The translations under genes and the position numbers were made by a program. Below the pieces are notes generated by a model. That model ran no database searches. It saw only the letters and a list, made by a program, of their open reading frames with translations, and was not told the DNA's origin. 64,000 nucleotides of DNA from positions 1 to 64,000 of the forward strand of contig JBEEOW010000008.1 in assembly GCA_041191405.1 (NCBI GenBank), in the 5' to 3' direction. Origin of the DNA: JBEEOW01 sp041191405 (lineage in GTDB: Bacteria; Bacteroidota; Bacteroidia; Cytophagales; UBA9547). Positions 36,357 through 43,030 of the stretch are shown in pieces; positions within the stretch are counted from its first letter, which is position 1; each line of letters begins with the position of its first letter.

Positions 36357-37527
36357 TAATAATTTTACTTCTGGTAATGGGGGCAAATTCATTGTTTGCA
36401 CAACAAAGTACTGATTTCAAATCAGTTGATTCAACCACTTATGCGCAATATAACGGACAGTTTTGGGATGAACTAGTTCAAACTGGCGAAAATGCACTCG
36501 CTCAAAAAATTGATTATTTTTACTTGAGAGTTCGTTTGGGTGCTGCCTATTTTCAATTAAAAAAATACAGAGAAGCCGAAGTTCATTTCAATAAAGCATA
36601 TCAATTCAATAATGATGATGCATTTTTGAATGAATATTTATACTTCACTTACATTAAAAACGAGCATTTCGACCATGCTCAAAAATTAAGTGCTTCCTTT
36701 GATTCAACTTTAAAAGCCAGAACTGTTGGTAAAGATTTACCCATTTCGCTTATCTATACTGAATCTGGTGGTAAAATAAGTAACGATGCCACTTTGTACA
36801 ACAATGCCTTTTATTTTCAATTTGGCTTAGGGCATAGATTGAGTAAATACTTAAATTTTACACACTCCTATACCAATTATTCGCAAAATGCTTATTATGG
36901 TTCTGTGGTTCAGCATCAGTATTATTTAGGTTTGAGAATACCTGTTAAAAAAGTTTAACTATTTCACCTGCATTGCATTATGTAACATTTAATTTAGATA
37001 AATCTACAGCTACAAATGCAAGTTTGAAAAGCAATACTCAATCAACAACTTCAGGAATGGTAGGCTCTTTATCTTTAAAAAAATCGTTTAACTATGTTGA
37101 TTTTACTGCAAGTTATGCCTACTCAAATTTAAATGATAGTGTTCAAAATCAACAAACTATCAACGCTACCTTGTATCCATTTGCAAATAACAAATTGAGT
37201 ATTTCGGGAAATTATTTTCTTCAGCAAAGAAGTTATCACAGCAATATGTTTAAAGCATTTAGTTTGGGGTTAACTTACACACCGAGTAGCAAATTTAAAA
37301 TATCAGCATCATACTATGCTGGCGATATAAAAACCAATACCGAAGAAAATGGATTTGTGGTAAACAACAGTTATTTTGTAACCACAAGTAGATTTATGAT
37401 AATGCCCCAAATTGCAATTCACCCTAAATTAGATATTTACACTATGTATCAGCTTGAAAATAAAGCTTTGTACACGAGTAAATTTCAATACAACAACATC
37501 TTTCTTGGACTTAAATTCAAATTTTAA
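36344..37527 (+). pseudogene. TPR and beta-barrel outer-membrane protein, frameshifted
   Basis: Two frames together encode one protein of about 394 aa. The first (36344-36958) has a signal peptide (IIILLLVMGANSLFA), two TPR-like helices and the first barrel strands, ending ...GLRIPVKKV. The second continues in another frame (ISPALHYVTFNLDKS...) to a typical aromatic C-terminus NIFLGLKFKF. The shift lies in the A6 run at 36947-36952; one extra A restores ...PVKKSLTISPALHY. This may be a true frameshift, a slippery site or a read error. It overlaps the urea transporter gene by 13 bp and precedes the TPR gene by 2 bp. Confidence 0.8.
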
Positions 37528-37529
37528 CT

Positions 37530-38144
37530 ATGAAACGCTCACTAGTTCACACCCTAATCATTATTCTTTTAGCTGCAACCATCAGCAATGCACAAGATAA
37601 TTCCCTAGAATCGGCATTTTCGCAAAGTTACACTGCCGAGTACAACGGAAATTATACCAAGGCTATCAAGTACTTAAAAGATAAATACGATGAAAATTCC
37701 TATGAAATAAATCTGCGTTTAGGTTGGCTGAGTTACAGTGCTGCCCAACACACCGAAGCTTTGGTTTATTATCAAAAAGCAATAGCCTTGATGCCACTTT
37801 CAATAGAGGCTCGTTTGGGCTATGTTTACCCAGCTTCGGCACTAAATAACTGGACACAAGTTATCAAAACCTATAACGACATCTTGAAAATTGATTCAAA
37901 AAATGTAACAGCCAATTATCGTTTAGGTTTGATTTATTACAACAAAAAGAATTACAAAACAGCCTACACTTACTTGGCTAAAAATGTAAACATGTACCCA
38001 TTTGATTACGACAACCTTGTACTTTACGCTTGGACAAATTATCAATTAGGCAAACTTCGTGAAGCCAAAGTGTTATTTAACAAAGTGTTACTTAACAAAC
38101 CAAATGATGCATCTGCGAAAGAAGGTTTGGGGTTGATTAAGTAG
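37530..38144 (+). CDS. Secreted TPR protein
   Basis: A 204-aa protein with a signal peptide (HTLIIILLAATISNA, cut near residue 21) and about four tetratricopeptide repeats (YNGNYTKAIKYLKDKYDENS; AQHTEALVYYQKAIALMP; VIKTYNDILKIDSKNVTANYRLGLIYY; LREAKVLFNKVLLNKP). It is the last gene of the urea transporter/outer-membrane group, starting 2 bp after it, and may work with the beta-barrel. Its last 62 codons and downstream tail occur again at 39640-39944 with the same protein sequence. Confidence 0.87.
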   Translation: MKRSLVHTLIIILLAATISNAQDNSLESAFSQSYTAEYNGNYTKAIKYLKDKYDENSYEINLRLGWLSYSAAQHTEALVYYQKAIALMPLSIEARLGYVYPASALNNWTQVIKTYNDILKIDSKNVTANYRLGLIYYNKKNYKTAYTYLAKNVNMYPFDYDNLVLYAWTNYQLGKLREAKVLFNKVLLNKPNDASAKEGLGLIK

Positions 38145-38186
38145 GTTAAATTAAAGCTTTCTAGATTTTAAAATTGGTTAAAAATT

Positions 38187-38267
38187 GGTAAACTTGCGTA
38201 TATTTCGCTGTATTGAGAAATATACGAATGTTTTTGGTTGAAACATTCGTATATACACTTGTTAAGC
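38187..38267 (+). other. attC/attI-like recombination site E1
   Basis: GGTAAAC at 38187-38193 is followed by a hairpin pair (GTATATTTC/GAAATATAC; ATACGAATGTTT/AAACATTCGTAT), then GTTAAGC (GTTRRRY core) at 38261-38267. The DNA up to 38260 is repeated at 39829-39944, and the two copies diverge right at the core, as expected if new cassettes were inserted there. The outer GTAAAC/GTTA arms pair only weakly. Confidence 0.6.
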
Positions 38268-38302
38268 GGCACTTTACTGAACCGAAAATCTATACAGAAA
38301 TA

Positions 38303-39319
38303 ATGAAATTAACACTATTTTTTTTAACAATAATAACGTCTTTTCAACTATGTTTAGGTCAATCTAAACGCAAAAAAAAACAAGATAAAAGAGATATGAT
38401 TGAATTAACAATTGTAGATGACAATGAAGCTTTCTCTCATTCAGATAATTCTGTTAAAATGTCTATTGCTCCTAAAAATCTTAATGGCTTAAAAGTTTAT
38501 AAAACAATCTCTGAAGCAATGAAAAATCCGAAAGAGGTTTTTATTTTAGATTTGTCTTCACAAAAATTAACCAAAATACCGGAAGAAATTAAAACTTTTA
38601 CTAATCTAAAATCATTAGATTTATCATTTAATGATAAAAAAGAAGTTCCTAATTGGATATCAGATTTTGAAAATCTGATAGAGTTAAATTTAATGTCTAA
38701 TGATTTGAAAGAAATGCAAAAATCAATATTTAAACTAAAAAATCTAACTCACTTAAATTTTGATATGAATGAACTTACCGAAATTCCAACAGAAATAGGA
38801 ACTTTGAAAAGTTTGATTGTATTTGTATGCACGAATAATGATTTAATTGAATTACCTTATACTATAGGGGAATTAAAAAACTTGTATCATTTAGAAGTCT
38901 ACAGCAATAAATTAATTTCTTTGCCTGAAACAATTGGAAACTGTAATAGTTTGGTTCATTTAAATTTCTCTTACAACAAAATTTCAGAAATACCAACTTC
39001 AATTGGAGAACTTAAAAAATTGACTTGGCTTTTCTGCGATAAAAATTCAATCTCGGTTTTACCTGAAAGTCTAATAGAGCTAAATAGTTTAGCATATTTT
39101 CATATTAGTGACAATAATATTGAGAATCTACCTAAAGAATTTGGAAAACTTACAAACTTATATGGTTTAGGTATGAATAATAACAAGCTAACTATTTTAC
39201 CTGAATCATTTTTTAATATGAAATCTTTGGGTGATATCCATTTTGAAAATAATAAACTTGATATTGAAATTAAAAAAAGGTTGAAAAAAACGTTCAATTC
39301 AATACCACTATATTTATAA
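38303..39319 (+). CDS. Secreted leucine-rich repeat protein
   Basis: A 338-aa protein. The signal peptide MKLTLFFLTIITSFQLCLGQ is the reason for choosing ATG 38303, although the frame opens earlier inside the E1 site. About ten LRRs of the bacterial LxxLxLxxNxLxxIPxxIxxLxx type cover residues about 75-330 (NLKSLDLSFNDKKEVPNWI, LYHLEVYSNKLISLPETIG). The concave face would bind a protein. It starts 36 bp after the GTTAAGC core and its 3' flank is cut off by a palindromic repeat, so it appears to be a broken cassette gene. Confidence 0.85.
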   Translation: MKLTLFFLTIITSFQLCLGQSKRKKKQDKRDMIELTIVDDNEAFSHSDNSVKMSIAPKNLNGLKVYKTISEAMKNPKEVFILDLSSQKLTKIPEEIKTFTNLKSLDLSFNDKKEVPNWISDFENLIELNLMSNDLKEMQKSIFKLKNLTHLNFDMNELTEIPTEIGTLKSLIVFVCTNNDLIELPYTIGELKNLYHLEVYSNKLISLPETIGNCNSLVHLNFSYNKISEIPTSIGELKKLTWLFCDKNSISVLPESLIELNSLAYFHISDNNIENLPKEFGKLTNLYGLGMNNNKLTILPESFFNMKSLGDIHFENNKLDIEIKKRLKKTFNSIPLYL

Positions 39320-39337
39320 ATATTAAAAAGGCGAACG

Positions 39338-39399
39338 CTCACCTATCCTTAGTTTGAGCGCAGCGGGAACTAAGGATTAAATAATGAAATGTAGTCTTT
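39338..39399. repeat. Block A palindrome, copy 1
   Basis: ATCCTTAGTT / AACTAAGGAT arms (39345-39377) around TGAGCGCAGCGGG, with flanking ATTAAATAATGAAATGTAGT. Copies 2 and 3 are at 41832 and 42853. Here it lies just after the LRR gene and stands where that cassette's attC should be. Confidence 0.8.
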
Positions 39400-39400
39400 T

Positions 39401-39641
39401 ATTACCGTGGCAGGTGTCCTCACCTGACACTTCACTTTAACTAGCTAATTATTGTGTCAGGTGAAGACACCTGCCACGGGGTAAACGTACTAAACAAAAA
39501 ATCAGACTATTATGCATAAACACTTAATATTAATTGTTTTAATTAAGTTAAATTTTTATTACCGTGGCAGGTGTCCTCACCTGACACTTCACTTTAACTA
39601 GCTAATTATTGTGTCAAGTGAAGACACCTGCCACGGGGTAA
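39401..39641. repeat. Block B-C-B repeat
   Basis: B (39401-39484 and 39558-39641) is an 84-bp near-perfect hairpin: CCGTGGCAGGTGTC and GACACCTGCCACGG arms around a centre TTTAACTAGCTAATTATT. C (39485-39557) is the AT-rich link. B and C recur as a unit at 41994-42150. It is MITE-like in form, but no target duplication was identified. Confidence 0.8.
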
Positions 39642-39828
39642 AACAGCCTACACTTACTTGGCAAAAAACGTAAACATGTACCCATTTGATTACGACAACC
39701 TTGTACTTTACGCTTGGACAAATTATCAACTCGGCAAACTTCGTGAAGCCAAAGTATTGTTTAACAAAGTATTACTCAACAAACCAAATGATGCTTCAGC
39801 GAAGGAAGGTTTGGGGTTGATAAAGTAG
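39640..39828 (+). pseudogene. Second, truncated copy of the TPR gene end
   Basis: 62 codons and stop, with a protein sequence identical to the end of the TPR gene at 37956-38144. They differ at 12 bases in 11 codons, all synonymous. No start or signal peptide remains; the 5' side is cut by block B. It is the remnant of an intact paralogue that evolved under selection before being truncated. Confidence 0.85.
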
Positions 39829-39870
39829 GTTAAATTAAAGCTTTCTAGATTTTAAAATTGGTTAAAAATT

Positions 39871-39951
39871 GGTAAACTTGCGTATATTTCGCTGTATTGA
39901 GAAATATACGAATGTTTTTGGTTGAAACATTCGTATATACACTCGTTAGGC
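39871..39951 (+). other. attC/attI-like recombination site E2
   Basis: Same sequence as E1 up to 39944 (one difference, at the base before the core), ending in GTTAGGC at 39945-39951. What follows is unrelated to what follows E1. TTAGGC is complementary to the GCCTAAC at the far end of the next cassette. Confidence 0.65.
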
Positions 39952-39976
39952 ACAATTATAGACAGACATCGCAACA

Positions 39977-40636
39977 ATGACTTTTACATATAAGACAAGA
40001 AACTTCTATCCTGACGAATTACGAGTATTAAAGACATTGAAAACTCAGAAGGAAAAGGAAGCAAAGAGTAAAATCAAGATTTATCATTTTCTTCTTGCTG
40101 GACTTTTAGGTGCGGGCTTGACATATATTACGACAATAATTCCTGACAGCTTTTGGACTTTTCTTTTCGGGACAATTGCAGTATTCGCATTTGGATTTAT
40201 AGTTTTTATGCCATACGAAATCTATAAACTAAAAAAACGACACAAATTATTTTTACGACTATTAGGCTCAACCATAGAGAAAGGAACCGTTGAAACTTGC
40301 TTAGTTAACACTAAACGTATTGCGATAGCACCAGAATTTGAAGACGAGAGCGACTTGTATATTGTTGAACTTAACGACAATGAAGTTTTGTATCTGTGGG
40401 ACACGGAATACAACCTAAATAAAAAGTTCCCATGTTTAGACTTTGAAATTTACGAGGACAACTTCTTCAAACTTATTGGCAGACAGATTTACCCATTAAG
40501 CGAAAAAATTCAGCCATTGAAAATTGACAAGAAAGCAAAATGGAATTTTATGAAACAGTATGGTGCATTAGGACACTTAGAAACAGAAAATATAAACTTT
40601 GACGAACTATTACGGAAATATAATAACTGTGCCTAA
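39977..40636 (+). CDS. Cassette gene 1: hypothetical membrane protein
   Basis: A 219-aa protein with two transmembrane segments (about 36-80: YHFLLAGLLGAGLTYITTII and FLFGTIAVFAFGFIVFMPYE) and a soluble C-terminal domain rich in acidic and aromatic residues. No family recognised. The gene starts 26 bp after the E2 core, and its TAA stop lies inside the GCCTAAC that opens the attC-like site. Such a compact layout is typical of integron cassettes. It uses GAC, ACG and GGC more than the flanking genes. Confidence 0.8.
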   Translation: MTFTYKTRNFYPDELRVLKTLKTQKEKEAKSKIKIYHFLLAGLLGAGLTYITTIIPDSFWTFLFGTIAVFAFGFIVFMPYEIYKLKKRHKLFLRLLGSTIEKGTVETCLVNTKRIAIAPEFEDESDLYIVELNDNEVLYLWDTEYNLNKKFPCLDFEIYEDNFFKLIGRQIYPLSEKIQPLKIDKKAKWNFMKQYGALGHLETENINFDELLRKYNNCA

Positions 40637-40762
40637 CACGGGTTTTGCGTCAGGCGGGCTGAAGTGCAAACTTGGAGCTTTGTGCTTTTAATGAACTTAA
40701 GTAATAAATTGAAACTTTGTGCTCTGAAACCCGCCCGAACGCAAAGCCCTAAAACGTTACCA
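40631..40762 (+). other. attC-like site of cassette 1
   Basis: A 132-bp imperfect palindrome: GCCTAACACGGGTTTTGCGT...CAGGCGGGC at the left, CCCGCCCGAACGCAAAGCCC...GTTACCA at the right, with unpaired bases and a variable AT-rich centre. Left box RYYYAAC = GCCTAAC; right core GTTA at 40756. GTTACCA deviates from GTTRRRY in two positions. Confidence 0.78.
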
Positions 40763-40770
40763 GTAATTGT

Positions 40771-41268
40771 ATGAAAAAGCTGACACAGACTGAATTAAAG
40801 GAAATCAAGATTGGTTTACCAGACATAAAAAGACAGTTGTCTGGTGACGGAGAATCTTATAAAATTATTTGTGTAAGCGTATTTGACAAGTGGTTGACAG
40901 AAGAGGAGTGCGAAATAATTTACACAAAAGATAAAACGGTAATTGCGGACTGGAGACTGAGATTAGAAACCGCAGTAACTGAACTCTACAATTTGACAAA
41001 TATTTTTCTGTGGAGAAATAAACGCCATGATAGAATTTCATTTTATAAACCCAATTCTCTTAAACATTTACAGAAAGTATGCGACATATCAAATCAAACT
41101 TGGCAAAGCGGACATAGATATGATATTCTTTTGCCTGAATTTTCTGCGTATTATGGAGAAGAATGGGACTGGACAAATATTGTTTGGTATAAAGACAAAG
41201 AGAAAATAAAGCCTGTTTTGGAAGCTTTGGAGAGAGCCGGGTTACATATTTTACCGAATAACAATTAA
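40771..41268 (+). CDS. Cassette gene 2: hypothetical protein
   Basis: A 165-aa soluble protein, charged, with the Trp-rich end YGEEWDWTNIVWYKDKEK. No family recognised. It begins 15 bp after the GTTACCA core and ends 13 bp before TGGTAAC. The cassette's start TTACCAGTA and end TACTGGTAA are 9-bp exact complements, the expected sign of a single excisable cassette. It has no promoter of its own that I can see. Confidence 0.78.
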   Translation: MKKLTQTELKEIKIGLPDIKRQLSGDGESYKIICVSVFDKWLTEEECEIIYTKDKTVIADWRLRLETAVTELYNLTNIFLWRNKRHDRISFYKPNSLKHLQKVCDISNQTWQSGHRYDILLPEFSAYYGEEWDWTNIVWYKDKEKIKPVLEALERAGLHILPNNN

Positions 41269-41280
41269 AAAAACAACTAC

Positions 41281-41412
41281 TGGTAACATCGGCTTACCGT
41301 CATGCGGGCGGAAATAGGTTTTGTAATATTCATCGCTTTTACTATCTTTTGTAACGGCAGATAACTCGAGGCTCTTAACTCCCGCAGAACGGCAAGCCGT
41401 GATACGTTATGT
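41281..41412 (+). other. attC-like site of cassette 2
   Basis: 132 bp, the same length as the first site. The left arm TGGTAACATCGGCTTACCGT...GCGGGC pairs with the right arm CCCGCAGAACGGCAAGCCGT...ACGTTATGT. The core GTTATGT at 41406 is followed by the next cassette. Confidence 0.8.
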
Positions 41413-41445
41413 GTAACCTTAAATACCAACAACAGAGAAAATAAA

Positions 41446-41874
41446 ATGTGGACATCGACAAATTTCAAGACCTATGAAAAGCAGTTTGACTTTACCTCTT
41501 CTGAACAAGGTAAACCGACTTATACTGCCTTGAAAATTGACGACACAGACTTCTTAAATATGGTTGAGGCACTGGATGGAGAAATAGAAGACAACCAAGT
41601 TTTTCAAACAATTATTTGCGACCATTGCGGGACTTATCATTGTTCATCCGGCAATTGGGTTGCTGTTAGACTGTTTGACAAATTCATTTTTTTCATTCCT
41701 GCCTTTGAAGAACTAAAAGAAGAACCAGACAGAGGAGAATATGACCCGCCATATTCATTTAGACAAAAAGGTGCTTATTGGTTGACAATAGTAGACTTTA
41801 ACAACTTCAAAAAATTAGTGCCTGAGTTAGACTCACCTATCCTTAGTTTGAGCGCAGCGGGAACTAAGGATTAA
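41446..41874 (+). CDS. Cassette gene 3: hypothetical protein with altered C-terminus
   Basis: A 142-aa protein. Residues about 64-72 read CDHCGTYHC, a possible small zinc site. The last residues (SPILSLSAAGTKD) are encoded by the block A repeat, which also provides the stop codon, so the original C-terminus is lost. The ACATAAC that should close this cassette (complement of its GTTATGT start) is absent. No family recognised. Confidence 0.72.
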   Translation: MWTSTNFKTYEKQFDFTSSEQGKPTYTALKIDDTDFLNMVEALDGEIEDNQVFQTIICDHCGTYHCSSGNWVAVRLFDKFIFFIPAFEELKEEPDRGEYDPPYSFRQKGAYWLTIVDFNNFKKLVPELDSPILSLSAAGTKD

Positions 41875-41993
41875 ATAATGAAATGTAGTCTTTGACTACA
41901 ATAAAACAATATTGATTTTTCTTAATACAATCTTTATATCCTACAATCTTTTAATCCTACAAATCCTAATTCAGACATATTATTCCTATTTTT
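41832..41993. repeat. Block A palindrome copy 2 with block D
   Basis: CTCACCTATCCTTAGTTTGA onwards, identical to copy 1, followed by about 100 bp (block D) of AT-rich DNA that is also found after copy 3 (42912-43013). It truncates cassette gene 3. Confidence 0.8.
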
Positions 41994-42150
41994 ATTACCG
42001 TGGCAGGTGTCCTCACCTGACACTTCACTTTAACTAGCTAATTATTGTGTCAAGTGAAGACACCTGCCACGGGGTAACGTACTAAACAAAAAATCAGACT
42101 ATTATGCATAAACACTTAATATTAATTGTTTTAATTAAGTTAAATTTTTA
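41994..42150. repeat. Block B-C copy
   Basis: The 84-bp hairpin B (41994-42077) and link C (42078-42150), nearly identical to 39401-39557. Confidence 0.8.
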
Positions 42151-42160
42151 AATTTGTTTC

Positions 42161-42319
42161 ATGGCACTACCGATAACACCAACACCTATTTTAAAAGGAG
42201 ATGACAGTCGCAGATTCAATGAAGAAATTGCGAAAAGTCCGTTTAAAAAAATTTCACAAGAGGAAAGAATAAGAGGTATTGAATTAGTTAAAACACTTTT
42301 CAAAAACTCCAGCTTGTAA
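42161..42319 (+). CDS. Putative small antitoxin of the GNAT gene
   Basis: A 52-aa protein (begins MALPITPTPILKGDDSRRFN, ends VKTLFKNSSL) with ATG at 42161. It lies 6 bp before the GNAT gene, and the spacing and order (small gene first) match GNAT-toxin modules. Sequence shows an N-terminal proline-rich strand then one helix (EERIRGIELVKTLF), without a recognised DNA-binding domain. The antitoxin role is inferred from position. Confidence 0.6.
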   Translation: MALPITPTPILKGDDSRRFNEEIAKSPFKKISQEERIRGIELVKTLFKNSSL

Positions 42320-42325
42320 AATTTC

Positions 42326-42862
42326 ATGAGCTTATCTAATTTTCGTATTGTAAGATTACAACCTGAAATTGACTTGTCATACTTCGACTGTGGAGATGAT
42401 GACTTGAATGATTTTTTAATTTCAGACGCTAATAATTATCAAGATCAACTTCTTGCTGTAACTTACTTATTAACAGATACAACGAACAAAGCTTTAGCAT
42501 TCTTCTCATTATCAAAAGATTCTTTGAAAGACCAAGATTTTGAAAAATGGAATAGTTTAAGCAGAAAAATTCCTAATAGAAAACGTCGAAAAGATTACCC
42601 TGCTGTCAAAATTGTACGTTTGGGTGTAGACAAATCTTTGAGAGGTCAAAAAATAGGTTCAGAGATTGTATTCTTTTTAAAAAACTGGTTCACAACCGAA
42701 AACAAAACCGGTTGTAGATTTTTACTTGTAGATGGCTATAATAAACCAGAAGTTTTGAAATTTTATAGTGCAAACGACTTTGCATTTTTGACTGAAAAAG
42801 ATATTAACAAAAAAACAAGATTAATGTACTTTGACTTAACTAGAATGTTAGTCTATCCTTAG
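42326..42862 (+). CDS. GNAT-family acetyltransferase, likely toxin
   Basis: A 178-aa protein resembling AtaT/TacT-like GNATs. It begins with a beta-strand and LSYFDCGDDDLNDFLI, a hallmark of the family (FDCG..dLd.FL). Acetyl-CoA loop VRLGVDKSLRGQKIGSEIVFFL (R/Q-x-x-G-x-G/A), then KPEVLKFYSANDFAFL. The C-terminal residues come from block A. Known relatives acetylate the amino group of aminoacyl-tRNAs; substrate unproven here. With the 52-aa gene it may form a toxin-antitoxin pair within the array. Confidence 0.78.
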   Translation: MSLSNFRIVRLQPEIDLSYFDCGDDDLNDFLISDANNYQDQLLAVTYLLTDTTNKALAFFSLSKDSLKDQDFEKWNSLSRKIPNRKRRKDYPAVKIVRLGVDKSLRGQKIGSEIVFFLKNWFTTENKTGCRFLLVDGYNKPEVLKFYSANDFAFLTEKDINKKTRLMYFDLTRMLVYP

Positions 42863-43013
42863 TTTGAGCTCAGCGGGAACTAAGGATTAAATAATGAAAT
42901 GTAGTCTTTGACTACAATAAACCAATTTTGATTTTTCTTAATACAATCTTTATCTCATACAATCTTTTAATCCTACAAATCCTAATTCAGACATATTATT
43001 CCTATTTTTACAA
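42853..43013. repeat. Block A palindrome copy 3 with block D
   Basis: CTATCCTTAGTTTGAGC onwards, one base different in the centre. It supplies the GNAT gene's stop (TAG at 42860-42862), and block D follows up to the hrpB start region. Confidence 0.8.
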
Positions 43014-43030
43014 TTCAAATTATTTTATCG

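Noticed and set aside
38213..38302. A longer LRR protein starting at TTG 38213
   Set aside because: The extra 30 residues would be encoded by the recombination site; ATG 38303 begins a standard signal peptide.
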